Positions 47,602 to 56,962 of a stretch of DNA of 64,000 nucleotides are shown one piece after another. The notes beneath the pieces are model-generated. The model ran no database searches. It was not told the DNA's origin and saw only the letters and a program-made list of their open reading frames with translations. Every line of letters begins with the position of its first letter. Position 1 is the first letter of the stretch. This DNA is from an uncultured Flavobacteriaceae bacterium (GTDB lineage Bacteria > Bacteroidota > Bacteroidia > Flavobacteriales > Flavobacteriaceae): contig CANNBV010000001.1 of NCBI GenBank assembly GCA_947502975.1, positions 62,001-126,000 on the forward strand, read 5' to 3'. Both the position numbers and the translations under genes were made by a program.

Positions 47602-47617
47602 TGTTCCACGTGGAACA
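47602..47617. promoter_or_regulatory. parS-like ParB site, upstream of mnmG
   Basis: Perfect 16-bp palindrome TGTTCCACGTGGAACA. It differs from the Bacillus parS consensus TGTTCCACGTGAAACA by one base. It lies in the mnmG leader, just downstream of the candidate promoter. Confidence 0.78.
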
Positions 47618-47636
47618 TCTTATAAATTTTGGTGTG

Positions 47637-47663
47637 CAAATATACGGTGAAATCTTTAATCAA
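47637..47663 (-). promoter_or_regulatory. Candidate mnmG promoter
   Basis: On the minus strand TTG (47663-47661), 16-base spacer, TATATTTG (47644-47637). Spacing is one base short of the usual range. It overlaps the end of ybeY, so mnmG may be transcribed separately from the ybeY operon. Confidence 0.38.
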
Positions 47664-48072
47664 TATTTAGTTCAGATAAATAATGGTTTTCTTTGCTCCT
47701 CATCAACTTAGCGTCATCTTCAGTTTTATCTTTGTAACCACAATAATGTAACACGCCATGTATGATAACCCGATGTAATTCTTCTTCAAAAGACACACCG
47801 AAATCTTTGGCATTATCGACTACTCTTTCAATAGAAATAAAGATGTCTCCTTGTATTATTTTTCCTATAGAATAATCAAAACTAATAATATCTGTAAGTG
47901 TGTCGTGATTCAAAAATTCTACATTCAATTTATGTAAATATTCATCATCACAAAACACATAATTGATTTCCTCTATCTTAAAATTTTCGGAGGAAATAGT
48001 ATCACTAATCCAGTTAGAGATTTGTGCTTCAGAAGATAATTGAAAACCTGTTTCGTAATTGAAATTAATCAT
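47656..48072 (-). CDS. ybeY: Endoribonuclease YbeY (rRNA maturation)
   Basis: 138-residue zinc RNase acting in 16S rRNA processing and ribosome quality control. The motif is HGVLHYCGYKD, with H105 and H109. The third ligand position, His in the classical HGxLHLxGYDH, is Asp115 here, a variant I believe is usual in Bacteroidota. DTLTDIISFDY near 57-67 is also family-typical. The ATG lies inside the end of the DUF4175 gene (8-bp overlap), indicating translational coupling. Confidence 0.92.
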   Translation of the reverse strand: MINFNYETGFQLSSEAQISNWISDTISSENFKIEEINYVFCDDEYLHKLNVEFLNHDTLTDIISFDYSIGKIIQGDIFISIERVVDNAKDFGVSFEEELHRVIIHGVLHYCGYKDKTEDDAKLMRSKENHYLSELNID

Positions 48073-51000
48073 TGGCTTTTTTGAAATATTGCTGCACTTT
48101 CTTTTTATAAACTTGCTGCAAAGGTAAAGCTTGTCTGTTTAATATTTCTGTAGTTTGAAAATATTGTTTTGCTTGTGGAATTTGACTTTTATTGTTATTG
48201 TCAAATCGATTTTTGTTAGTTTCTGATTCTCGCTTATTTTCTTCTCCTTGCTGAAACGTTGCGTTATCTAATTTCAATAATTGATGCTTTAAATTTGTCA
48301 TCTTCTGAAGCGTTTCATTTGTAAAACCTTTATTCAACAAGTCCAATTCTATCTCTTCCATTTGTCGTGATAAATTATCACCAATACTGCCTTTACCTTC
48401 TTTTTCTAAACGTTTATCTAAAGCCTCTCGTAACTGTTGTTGCTTTTGGTAAATTTCATAAAGCAACCCTTCGTTATCAAAATAATCACCTTGGCCTTCA
48501 CCACCATTTTGTTCACCATTTTCCCCTTTTGTGCCTTCTTTACCTTTGTCTCCTTCATTGCCGTCTTCTCCTTCTTGCTTGCCTTTTTTACCTTTCTTGC
48601 CCTTTTCACCATCATCACCCTCTTTCTCGCCTTTACCCTTTTCTTTTCCTTCACCTTCTTTTGGCTTTCCTTTCTCACCTTTCTTCATCCCCTGTTGCAT
48701 CATTTTATTGAGCTGTTCTTGGCTCATGATGATATCGGGTAGTTGCATATCTCCTTGTCCTCCTTGTCCCATAGACATGCTCATATTCTCTTGCATGTTA
48801 TCTAAAATATCACTTAGCATATCCGCTAAATTGTTCGTAGCGGTTATAGCAAACTGCTGATTAGATACACCTTGATATAATTGACTTTCTGCTAATCTTT
48901 CTAAAGCTTTATCAATATTAAAATATACTTCAGAGATCTCTTTATTGATATCTTCAGACATTTTAGGTTGGCGTAAGGACAACGCGAATAAACTATCATC
49001 AATATGTTCAAAATGTTCTTTTAAATAGCTTTGCCGTTTTAAATATGTAGCATATTTATTATGATTTGCATCTATAGATTTAAATTGGTCCATCAAGGCT
49101 TCTTCATCAAAAGAAAATAATACAAGGTTATCCAAAATCTTACGTAACATTTCAATGTCTTCTTGCATCTGTTCACCACTCATGGATTGCATAGAACTTT
49201 GCATACCACTAGCCATTTGTTTCATCTTTTGTGCTGCTTTCTTTTGGCTCTTCTGCGCATTTTTTAAACTCTGCTTTTGCTGTTCATTAAGCTGTTCTTC
49301 TTTATTAGGCTTGTTTTGTTCTTGTTGTTCATCTAGTGTTGCTTCTTTCTGTTCTAATGCCTCCGATGCTTTTTGCTGTTCATCATTTACTTCACGTTCG
49401 TCTAGCTTATCCTGTGGAATATCAATGGGCTTTTTTAATGCTTTACTGTCCTTTTTAAGTTCTTCTAACGCTTCTTGAAATTGTTTGAATTCTTCATTCA
49501 AAGCATCTTGTTTTTCTTTAGTGTTTTCCTCTTCATTAGCATTAGAAAGCTTTTCTTGATCCTTAGCCATTTCCTTCAAGTCTTCCGCTAGTTTTTCCAG
49601 CTTCTTTTCTATATAAAAACGCTTTGTAAGTTCTAATAACTGCTCTAAGCTTCTTTTTTTATTCTTGTTTTGCTTCGCAACCTCATCTAACTTTTTAATC
49701 AGCTCCTCATTGTTGATTTTTTCTTGAAGTTTCTTTAATTCATCTAAAACCTTTTCATCTTTTTTAAGTTGCTCTTCATTCTCATCCAAGCGTTGTTTTA
49801 AATCCTCCTTAAATCGATCTTCATTTTCATTGTCCTTTTGAAACTCTTCAAGATTATCTTTTAATTTCTTATTGAAACTCTTCATCATTTCATCTTGCTG
49901 CTTTTGCCGTTTGAAGAATGATGCTAGTTTCTTTTTGTCATTAAAATTTAAGTTCTTTTTCTCTTTACCTGTTTTGGTTAATTCATCCAAGCGTTTTTCT
50001 TGTTCTTCGAACTTTTTGAGTGATTTATTCAAATCCTTGATCGTCTCACCTTGTTGCTCTAACTGCTTTTCTTTCTCTTCGTCTAAGGTACGTTTACGAT
50101 AACTAAAAATGGAGCTTTTTTTACTTTTGAAGCGATTCACTCTATCATTATCAAATACTTGAAAATACAATTGGTATGGCACTCCAGGTTCTATCTCTAA
50201 ATTATCGGGAAATGCCGAGATAAAATCTTGCACATTAGATGATGTAATAGAAAGTATCTTTGTTTTTTTATCACTCTCATTTTCAGAAGAGTAATACACT
50301 AATTGTAACTTGCTCAACCCATAATCATCACTCGCTTGACCGTAGAAATAAAGTGTTTGCAAGTCCAAACTATCTGTCTTCATTTGTACGTTCAGTTCTG
50401 GATACTCATCTTTAACAACATCAATAGAGAATGATAAGTTTTCATAGTCCTTTAAGTTTGCGTTACTCGTGCTTATTGTATAACCGTAGTTTCTGTAAAG
50501 ACTTTTAGAGGTTGTAAAAACATTATCTGCTTCAGTATTAAAACTAATGGTATCACTAGAATACAAAAACACATGGTCTGTAGATTTTGTCTGTAGCTGC
50601 CAAGTCACTTTTGTACCTTCAGGAACTACAGCGTTGCCTGTGCTTTTTAATACTTCGTCTCTTTTTTTAGTATGATTTGGGTAATCCAAAGTCATTTCAA
50701 AACCGAGTAACGATGGCACTTCTATGATATCAATTTCGTAAGGTTTAGAGGTGACTTCATTAGCTGACAAAGTAAACTCAACAGATTCCCGAAGCTGTGG
50801 AAATATATATTCAAACTCGCCTATAGCTGTTTGTTGTAGAAAATAGGTGTCCTCATTATAGCGTATTTGTGCATTCTCAGGCACGACATCTCCTGCTGTT
50901 TTAACAACGAGTTTATAATCTTCACCTTCAACACCTGTTAAATTTTCATTCACTACAAAAAACTGAAATGGTGCTGGTGGCTCATAAGCGGTTTTATAAT

Positions 51001-51550
51001 CTACCACACGCTTATAACTATCACTAAACCAATTGAAATTACCAGTGGCATATACTAGCAATAAAATAATAATGGGGATAATAGCGTATTTTAAATACGA
51101 TACGTTTTGCTTAAAATTAACTGCTAATTTAAACGGAACAGGTTTTAATGCAATCGACTTCTGATCAATACTCGCTAATAATAACTCTGAGTGTTCATTA
51201 CTGTCTTTTAGCTGAATAACATTCAACAATTTATCATCAACCTCAGGGAAATGCTCCCCAATAATTTTAGCCGCTTGTTGGTAATCAATGCCTTTCTTCA
51301 GCTTAAACAACTTCGCTAAAGGTATCGCAACAAACTTAGCAAGCAAAGCTAATTCTACAGCGATAAACAACCAAAACAATACTGTTCTTGCTGTAGTGTT
51401 CAACCATAAAAAATGTTCAATTAGTAGTGTAAACAAAAAATACAGCAAACCAATGGCAAAAAACAAAATAGCGCCTTTTAGCAATTCATTGGTATGATAG
51501 CGCTTAATAAAACGTTCTAACTTCTCCTGTATGTTCTTAAAATTATCCAC
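48065..51550 (-). CDS. DUF4175 family large membrane protein
   Basis: 1161 residues. Two N-terminal membrane helices (about 24-70) are followed by a third near 150-170, then Ig-like beta domains (about 190-490), a very long charged coiled coil (about 495-760), and a low-complexity Gly/Lys/Glu stretch (about 955-1030) before a C-terminal helical part. I assign it to DUF4175, a Bacteroidota envelope family of unknown role. The start is GTG at 51550. It is upstream of and overlaps ybeY. Confidence 0.82.
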   Translation of the reverse strand: MDNFKNIQEKLERFIKRYHTNELLKGAILFFAIGLLYFLFTLLIEHFLWLNTTARTVLFWLFIAVELALLAKFVAIPLAKLFKLKKGIDYQQAAKIIGEHFPEVDDKLLNVIQLKDSNEHSELLLASIDQKSIALKPVPFKLAVNFKQNVSYLKYAIIPIIILLLVYATGNFNWFSDSYKRVVDYKTAYEPPAPFQFFVVNENLTGVEGEDYKLVVKTAGDVVPENAQIRYNEDTYFLQQTAIGEFEYIFPQLRESVEFTLSANEVTSKPYEIDIIEVPSLLGFEMTLDYPNHTKKRDEVLKSTGNAVVPEGTKVTWQLQTKSTDHVFLYSSDTISFNTEADNVFTTSKSLYRNYGYTISTSNANLKDYENLSFSIDVVKDEYPELNVQMKTDSLDLQTLYFYGQASDDYGLSKLQLVYYSSENESDKKTKILSITSSNVQDFISAFPDNLEIEPGVPYQLYFQVFDNDRVNRFKSKKSSIFSYRKRTLDEEKEKQLEQQGETIKDLNKSLKKFEEQEKRLDELTKTGKEKKNLNFNDKKKLASFFKRQKQQDEMMKSFNKKLKDNLEEFQKDNENEDRFKEDLKQRLDENEEQLKKDEKVLDELKKLQEKINNEELIKKLDEVAKQNKNKKRSLEQLLELTKRFYIEKKLEKLAEDLKEMAKDQEKLSNANEEENTKEKQDALNEEFKQFQEALEELKKDSKALKKPIDIPQDKLDEREVNDEQQKASEALEQKEATLDEQQEQNKPNKEEQLNEQQKQSLKNAQKSQKKAAQKMKQMASGMQSSMQSMSGEQMQEDIEMLRKILDNLVLFSFDEEALMDQFKSIDANHNKYATYLKRQSYLKEHFEHIDDSLFALSLRQPKMSEDINKEISEVYFNIDKALERLAESQLYQGVSNQQFAITATNNLADMLSDILDNMQENMSMSMGQGGQGDMQLPDIIMSQEQLNKMMQQGMKKGEKGKPKEGEGKEKGKGEKEGDDGEKGKKGKKGKQEGEDGNEGDKGKEGTKGENGEQNGGEGQGDYFDNEGLLYEIYQKQQQLREALDKRLEKEGKGSIGDNLSRQMEEIELDLLNKGFTNETLQKMTNLKHQLLKLDNATFQQGEENKRESETNKNRFDNNNKSQIPQAKQYFQTTEILNRQALPLQQVYKKKVQQYFKKAND

Positions 51551-51660
51551 GGTTTGGGGTTAAATCCAATGGCTGTAAGCTATTTAAACTACTAAACTAC
51601 AATTTTATTTTCTACTTCAATTTAATCTAAGCGTTAAAACATTCCTAATACAAGATTTTA

Positions 51661-51745
51661 GGTGCTCCCCTTTCGGGTCAGGCTTTCCGCTAATAGTTTT
51701 GGCTCGATGCACGCCTCGCCAAAAGCTGCCGCTGCAATCCTTAGC
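51661..51745 (-). ncRNA. Structured repeat element copy C, divergent and inverted
   Basis: Read on the minus strand: TAAGGATTGCAGCGGCA at the left and TAGCGGAAAGCCTGACCCGA at the right, then GGGGAGCACC. The stem is TTTTGGC / GCCAAAA instead of the T/A-rich stem of copies A and B, so the pairing is kept with different bases. The loop is much shorter. The remaining ~240 bp of this 325-bp gap between DUF4175 and gltX show nothing I recognise. Confidence 0.55.
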
Positions 51746-51875
51746 ACAACCATCAGCCAACAATAATAAAAATCAAAGTGCAGTTCTATCTGCTAAAGTT
51801 CTACACGCTATTCTTTGCTCTTTATCAAGCACTCCTCTATCTTTGCCACATTCTTATTTAACATATCAAAGAAAC

Positions 51876-53600
51876 ATGACCAAAAACGTTCGTGTGCGTT
51901 TTGCACCAAGCCCAACCGGACCTTTACATATAGGCGGTGTACGTACCGCATTATTCAATTATTTATTTGCCAAAAAACATAACGGCACATTTATTTTGCG
52001 TATTGAAGATACTGACCAAAACCGCTATGTAGAAGGTGCAGAACAATACATTATCGACGCATTAAATTGGTGTGGTATGCCAGCCGATGAAAGCCCTGTG
52101 AATCAAGGAAAATTTGGACCATACCGTCAAAGTGAACGTAAAGACATATACAAACAATATGCTGATGCGCTTGTTGCTTCAGGAAATGCTTATTATGCAT
52201 TTGACACCTCAGAAGAACTAGATTTCCATAGAAAAGATCATGAAGCAAAAGGCAAAACCTTTATTTACAATTGGCACAACCGTTTAAAATTAAAAAACTC
52301 CTTGTCTCTTTCTGCTGAGGATGTAAAAGCAAAATTAGATGCTGGTGACGATTACGTTATTCGTTTTAAATCCCCTCAAGATGAAACCTTGCATTTAAAG
52401 GACATCATCCGTGGCGATATTAAAATTGATACTAATATTTTGGATGATAAAGTATTATTTAAAAGTGATGGTATGCCCACCTATCATTTGGCAAATATTG
52501 TAGACGACCATTTAATGGAAATCTCACATGTGATTCGTGGTGAAGAATGGTTGCCTTCTTTAGCATTGCATTACCAACTCTATGCTGCTTTTGGATGGGA
52601 AGCGCCTGAATTTGCCCATTTACCTTTGATTTTAAAACCTGACCCTTTAAAATATCTTAATAAAAATTCAATAGATAAATTTACTGATATTTACTCTGAA
52701 GAATTCCTTAATAAATTTGATTATGACACAACAAAAGCTAAAACTATAATTAGAAGTATTATTGAGAATTTCAAGAATCTTTCACAACAATTAAAAATTA
52801 ATGATAATAAAGATTCTAATCTAAAAAAGGACATCAAAACTACTCTAAAAAAGGGTATGTATGGTAAACTTAGCAAACGTGATGGTGATAAATTAGGTTT
52901 CCCTGTATTTCCTTTAGAGTGGACAGATTCAAAAACTGGTGACGTTTCAAGAGGTTATAAAGAAGATGGCTATTTCCAAGAAGCAATGGTTAATTTCTTA
53001 GCATTTTTAGGCTGGAATCCTGGAACAGAGCAAGAAATTTTTAATCTAGATAAATTAATCACAGCATTCGATTTAGAACGTGTTAATAAATCTGGTGCGC
53101 GCTTTGACCCTGATAAAATAAAATGGTTTAACCATCATTATATGCAAGAACAGGATAATTTAAGTTTAGCAGAACGTTTCAAAAGTTCGCAATCTGAATT
53201 ATCTGAAATTGACGTCAATTACATCGAAATGGTCGTCGCATTAGTAAAAGAACGTGCTACATTTGTTTCAGACTTTTGGGGTTTAAGTCATTTCTTTTTT
53301 GCAGCTCCAACGTCATATGATGAAAAAGCATCAAAAAAAGCATTCAAAGAAGGCACAAAAGAAATTTTAGAGCAAGTAGCTTCGATTGTAAACGCTATTG
53401 AAGACTTTACCGTTGAAAGCCTTCAAACGGAAATAAAAGGTTGGATAACATCAAACGACATAGGTTTCGGAAAAGTCATGATGCCATTGCGTTTAGCCTT
53501 AGTTGGAGCCTTACAAGGCCCTGATGTATTTGATATTATGTTTATGATTGGGAAAGCTGAGGGCTTGAGGCGTATTGAGAATGCTATAGATGTATTATAA
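51876..53600 (+). CDS. gltX: Glutamyl-tRNA synthetase with an insertion beside the KLSKR motif
   Basis: Charges tRNA-Glu (class I synthetase). PSPTGPLHIGG is at residues 11-21 with HIGG at 18-21, and the KMSKS-type motif KLSKR is at 331-335. The protein is 574 residues, longer than the ~505 usual in Bacteroidota. The extra length is a Lys/Asn/Ile-rich stretch at about residues 257-329, exactly where relatives join LILKP-(D/E)-G directly to GKLSKRDG. Flanks are fully conserved, so the gene should be functional. The open frame extends to 51699, but ATG 51876 begins the family N-terminus. Confidence 0.93.
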   Translation: MTKNVRVRFAPSPTGPLHIGGVRTALFNYLFAKKHNGTFILRIEDTDQNRYVEGAEQYIIDALNWCGMPADESPVNQGKFGPYRQSERKDIYKQYADALVASGNAYYAFDTSEELDFHRKDHEAKGKTFIYNWHNRLKLKNSLSLSAEDVKAKLDAGDDYVIRFKSPQDETLHLKDIIRGDIKIDTNILDDKVLFKSDGMPTYHLANIVDDHLMEISHVIRGEEWLPSLALHYQLYAAFGWEAPEFAHLPLILKPDPLKYLNKNSIDKFTDIYSEEFLNKFDYDTTKAKTIIRSIIENFKNLSQQLKINDNKDSNLKKDIKTTLKKGMYGKLSKRDGDKLGFPVFPLEWTDSKTGDVSRGYKEDGYFQEAMVNFLAFLGWNPGTEQEIFNLDKLITAFDLERVNKSGARFDPDKIKWFNHHYMQEQDNLSLAERFKSSQSELSEIDVNYIEMVVALVKERATFVSDFWGLSHFFFAAPTSYDEKASKKAFKEGTKEILEQVASIVNAIEDFTVESLQTEIKGWITSNDIGFGKVMMPLRLALVGALQGPDVFDIMFMIGKAEGLRRIENAIDVL

Positions 53601-53625
53601 AAATTAGGCAGTATTTGAGAAAAAC

Positions 53626-54192
53626 ATGAATATACCGAAATTCTTATTCCATTATTATGAACTTGATAATGGACCGTTCCGAAATATCACTGAATATGGT
53701 TATGAAAAAGCTGAAAAAATCCAAAATCATATTTCAGAAGGATGGAATAGTAAAAGACCTAAGAACTATATTGAATTAAGATTAGCTTTAGAAAAGAGAA
53801 TTAAGGAACAATTCATCTCAAAATTAGGAAAACCCAATAGAAATGATCCCTTCTATTTTACATTAGGGGAATGTGATTGGGCAAAATCATGGTACGTAAA
53901 CCCGGGGGTTATAAAAATTCCTTTGACTGACTTTAAACCCGAACACATAAGTTTTACCTATCCAGATAGTATGGTGTCTTTTCAGTTTTATGATGAGCCT
54001 AAACTTGCAACTTATAGAAAAGATTGTAACGGTCAGGTTTTCTTATTAAACGAAATGAATGACCTAATAAATGAATATGGAGTACCTTGTGAAGAAAAAT
54101 CTTTTGCAGAAGAAAGACTGAAATATGATAAATATATTGAAGCCCAAGTATGGGACGATGAAGTGATAAACGAATATAAAAGCAAGGCTTAA
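53626..54192 (+). CDS. Conserved-looking soluble protein, family not recognised
   Basis: 188 residues, no signal peptide or membrane segment, rich in aromatic and charged residues. Features are FLFHYYELDNGPFRNIT near the start, FYFTLGECDWAKSWYVNPG near 85, ISFTYPDSMVSFQFYDEP near 108, and a helical C-terminus. I cannot assign a function. It starts 26 bp after gltX on the same strand, so it may be read with it, and codon use looks like that of its neighbours. Confidence 0.6.
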   Translation: MNIPKFLFHYYELDNGPFRNITEYGYEKAEKIQNHISEGWNSKRPKNYIELRLALEKRIKEQFISKLGKPNRNDPFYFTLGECDWAKSWYVNPGVIKIPLTDFKPEHISFTYPDSMVSFQFYDEPKLATYRKDCNGQVFLLNEMNDLINEYGVPCEEKSFAEERLKYDKYIEAQVWDDEVINEYKSKA

Positions 54193-54251
54193 TAACGGCT
54201 TTAAGTTAAGTTTGTTTTTCAGTACCTTCACCATAAATCTTCAATTTTATA

Positions 54252-55220
54252 ATGAAATCATTTTCTCTAATCATTTTATGCTTAGCGCTTATTATTACTA
54301 GCTCTTGCAAAACACAAGAAGACATCGATACACTCCCTCTCCACAACAAAAAGGTACTCATCTTGGGCAATAGCATTACTCAAAACGGGAGATATGTTGA
54401 CTTTTTAGAATACTATCTTAGAAAACATCACCCTAATGAAACACTTGACATCATAAGTATTGGCTTATCCAGCGAAACCGTTTCAGGTGATTCTGAGGCT
54501 GATCACCCATTCCCGAGACCTTGCGTGCATTCTCGATTAGATGATGCTTTAAAACACATAAAACCAGATCTTGTTTTAGCGTGTTATGGTATGAACGATG
54601 GTATCTTTTCTGAAAAAGATGACACTCGTTTTTCAAATTACAAAAACGGTATTACAACGCTTATCAAAAAAGTAGAAAATACAGGAGCAAAAATCATACT
54701 CCTGACACCAACACCTTTTGATCCTGATCCTATTAAAAATCGTTTAGCAAACCCCGGAGAACCTCAGTCTTATCAGCATCCATATCATAATTACGGTGGT
54801 GTTTTGACAGATTATGCGAATTGGTTAAATCAAATTGAGGATACTAAAGTTATCAATCTTAATTCCTATTTAAATAAAGCACTAGTCGACTTAAAACAAC
54901 AAAATCCCGACAGTACATTTATTCCAGATGGCGTACATCCAAATGATATTGGTCACTTTTATATGGCTAAAAAAATACTATCTGATTTATATCCAGAAAT
55001 TGTTATTGATAACGCAACAAAAGAAGTTGAACGTGTGAAAATCGAACCTTTGTTTGTAGCTAGTAGTAATCGTAGAAAATTACGCTCTGAAGGGTGGTTA
55101 AACTATGTTGGATACACCCGAGGTGAAACCGTAAAATCTGAGGACATAAACACCACAATCCAAAAAGTAAAACAATTAGATTTAGAGATTGAACAGACTT
55201 TAAATTATTCGAAAGAATAA
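54252..55220 (+). CDS. SGNH/GDSL hydrolase lipoprotein
   Basis: 322 residues with lipobox LIITSSC (Cys19). Block I is LILGNSITQNG with the nucleophile Ser41, block III is ACYGMNDG near 115, and block V is IPDGVHPND with the catalytic Asp-x-x-His near 225. It is an esterase or acetylhydrolase of the SGNH superfamily, probably acting on a sugar polymer outside the cytoplasm; the substrate is unknown. Confidence 0.88.
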   Translation: MKSFSLIILCLALIITSSCKTQEDIDTLPLHNKKVLILGNSITQNGRYVDFLEYYLRKHHPNETLDIISIGLSSETVSGDSEADHPFPRPCVHSRLDDALKHIKPDLVLACYGMNDGIFSEKDDTRFSNYKNGITTLIKKVENTGAKIILLTPTPFDPDPIKNRLANPGEPQSYQHPYHNYGGVLTDYANWLNQIEDTKVINLNSYLNKALVDLKQQNPDSTFIPDGVHPNDIGHFYMAKKILSDLYPEIVIDNATKEVERVKIEPLFVASSNRRKLRSEGWLNYVGYTRGETVKSEDINTTIQKVKQLDLEIEQTLNYSKE

Positions 55221-55235
55221 ACACGTTTTGTCAAT

Positions 55236-55250
55236 CTGAAATAAGTTCAG
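55236..55250. repeat. Decayed copy of the 21-bp palindrome
   Basis: Only the inner arms CTGAA / TTCAG remain, around ATAAG, followed by GGCGAC. It lies between the convergent SGNH and beta-barrel genes. Confidence 0.4.
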
Positions 55251-55264
55251 GGCGACAAAGTACA

Positions 55265-55948
55265 TCAAAACGAAACCATAGCCCCCAAAACCAGCATGGT
55301 TTGATTGCCTTTAAAGCGCGCGCTGCCTCCTGTTGTATCTAAACTTTCGCTTTCTAGCTTGTTTAAAATATTCGTAAAGCCATAGATGTATTTCGCTTTC
55401 AGCTTAAAATTTCTAATTCCTAAAGAAGCTCCAACTACTCCATTAAAGTTAAATTGAGAGATATTGGTAATGTCTTCTGCTGTTAAATTCGTGTAATTAT
55501 TTATGTAATAGCCTTCTTGATCTTTATTCTTAAATTCTAACTTCCCGTTGTATTGTAACATCGGACCAAAATCAATTGTAAAATGATTTTCAATGGCTTT
55601 AATATGCAATAACATAGCAACTTGAGCAGCAAACATTTTATAGTTGACAAATTCGTTTTGGGTACTCACCGCATCAGGACGACCCAAAATATCAATATTA
55701 TTTTCAGACAATTGCATTCCAAAACTAATATTATACCAACGGAGCGGAATATCAACAGTGGCGCTTAAACCACCTAAAAACCCATCACCTTCTGAGGTTA
55801 CAAAGTTATCTGTAGTAATATCAAACTTAGTGATACCACCAAAAACAGAAAAACCATTGGTTATACGATAATTACCTTTTTGTGCTTGAAGAGTTGTAAC
55901 AAAACACAGCATAATTGCTACTAATAGTAAAGGCTTATTTATTTTCAT
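55265..55948 (-). CDS. Secreted beta-barrel (PorT-like) outer-membrane protein
   Basis: 227 residues from ATG 55948: signal peptide ending TTLQAQ (about residue 23), then alternating strands (FSVFGGITKFDIT, GFLGGLSATVDIPLRWYNISFGMQL, FTIDFGPMLQYNGKLEF, VVGASLGIRNFKLKAKYIYGF), ending LVLGAMVSF. This resembles the PorT/OMP_b-brl group. The ligand is unknown. The frame extends to 56008, but the signal peptide fixes the start. Confidence 0.75.
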   Translation of the reverse strand: MKINKPLLLVAIMLCFVTTLQAQKGNYRITNGFSVFGGITKFDITTDNFVTSEGDGFLGGLSATVDIPLRWYNISFGMQLSENNIDILGRPDAVSTQNEFVNYKMFAAQVAMLLHIKAIENHFTIDFGPMLQYNGKLEFKNKDQEGYYINNYTNLTAEDITNISQFNFNGVVGASLGIRNFKLKAKYIYGFTNILNKLESESLDTTGGSARFKGNQTMLVLGAMVSF

Positions 55949-55968
55949 AGTATTTTGGGTTTCGTGCT

Positions 55969-55976
55969 CAAATATA
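55969..55976 (-). promoter_or_regulatory. Candidate -7 box of the beta-barrel gene
   Basis: TATATTTG on the minus strand, 20 bases upstream of the ATG; no TTG found at standard spacing. Confidence 0.33.
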
Positions 55977-56022
55977 ACGTAAATTAGTAATCCTATTTTT
56001 ATAACCATTAAAAAACATAAAT

Positions 56023-56952
56023 ATGAACTACTATCTTATCCCGTTTCTCGTTCTGGGGTTAATTATTTTAATCTCAGCATTTTTCATTGTTAAACAACAA
56101 ACAGCAGCAATAATAGAACGTTTTGGTAAGTTTCAAAGTATTCGTCACTCTGGTTTACAACTAAAAATTCCATTAGTTGACAGGGTTGCTGGAAAATTAA
56201 GCTTAAAAATTCAGCAACTAGATGTTATTATAGAAACCAAAACTTTAGATGATGTGTTTGTACGTTTGAAGGTATCGGTTCAATATAAAGTTATCCGCGA
56301 AAAAGTTTATGATGCATTTTATAAACTGGATTATCCTCATGATCAAATTACGTCTTATGTATTTGATGTAGTTCGTGCCGAAGTGCCAAAAATGAAATTG
56401 GATGATGTATTCGTTAGAAAAGATGATATTGCTATTGCGGTAAAATCTGAATTAAATGATGCCATGATTGAATATGGTTATGATATTATTAAAACCTTAG
56501 TAACTGATATTGATCCTGATGCCCAAGTAAAAGAGGCTATGAACCGTATTAATGCATCTGAACGTGAAAAAATAGCTGCACAGTTTGAAGGTGATGCTGC
56601 TAGAATTTTAATAGTTGAAAAAGCAAAAGCTGAAGCAGAAAGTAAGCGTTTACAAGGTCAGGGTATCGCAGATCAACGTCGTGAAATTGCACGTGGTTTA
56701 GAAGAGTCTGTTGAGGTACTTAATAGGGTTGGAATTAATAGTCAAGAAGCTTCTGCCTTAATTGTAGTAACACAGCATTATGATACACTGCAATCTCTAG
56801 GAGAAGAGACCAATAGTAATCTTATTTTATTACCAAACGCGCCACAAGCAGGAAGTAATATGCTAAATGATATGGTAGCAAGTTTTGCAGCAAGTAACCA
56901 AATTGGTGAGGCTATGAAAAATGCTAAAAAGAATCCTCCAAAGGAGAAATAA
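56023..56952 (+). CDS. SPFH/Band 7 (stomatin-prohibitin-like) membrane protein
   Basis: 309 residues. An N-terminal membrane helix (about 4-24) precedes the SPFH domain: IIERFGKFQSIRHSGLQLKIP, then RLKVSVQYKVI and MNRINASEREKIAAQFEGDA leading into an Ala/Glu-rich coiled coil (about 175-225). Such proteins form ring-like assemblies in the membrane and affect protease or membrane organisation. A NfeD partner is not adjacent. Divergent from the beta-barrel gene. Confidence 0.92.
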   Translation: MNYYLIPFLVLGLIILISAFFIVKQQTAAIIERFGKFQSIRHSGLQLKIPLVDRVAGKLSLKIQQLDVIIETKTLDDVFVRLKVSVQYKVIREKVYDAFYKLDYPHDQITSYVFDVVRAEVPKMKLDDVFVRKDDIAIAVKSELNDAMIEYGYDIIKTLVTDIDPDAQVKEAMNRINASEREKIAAQFEGDAARILIVEKAKAEAESKRLQGQGIADQRREIARGLEESVEVLNRVGINSQEASALIVVTQHYDTLQSLGEETNSNLILLPNAPQAGSNMLNDMVASFAASNQIGEAMKNAKKNPPKEK

Positions 56953-56962
56953 AATAATACTA

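Noticed and set aside
48367-48860. Several open frames overlapping the DUF4175 gene
   Set aside because: They come from the biased codons of its Gly/Lys/Glu block and are made of repeated Phe, Leu, Pro and Ser.
52644-52862. Intein or mobile insert in gltX
   Set aside because: About 73 residues is too short, there is no Cys/Ser at the left junction or His-Asn at the right one, and no flanking repeats are seen.
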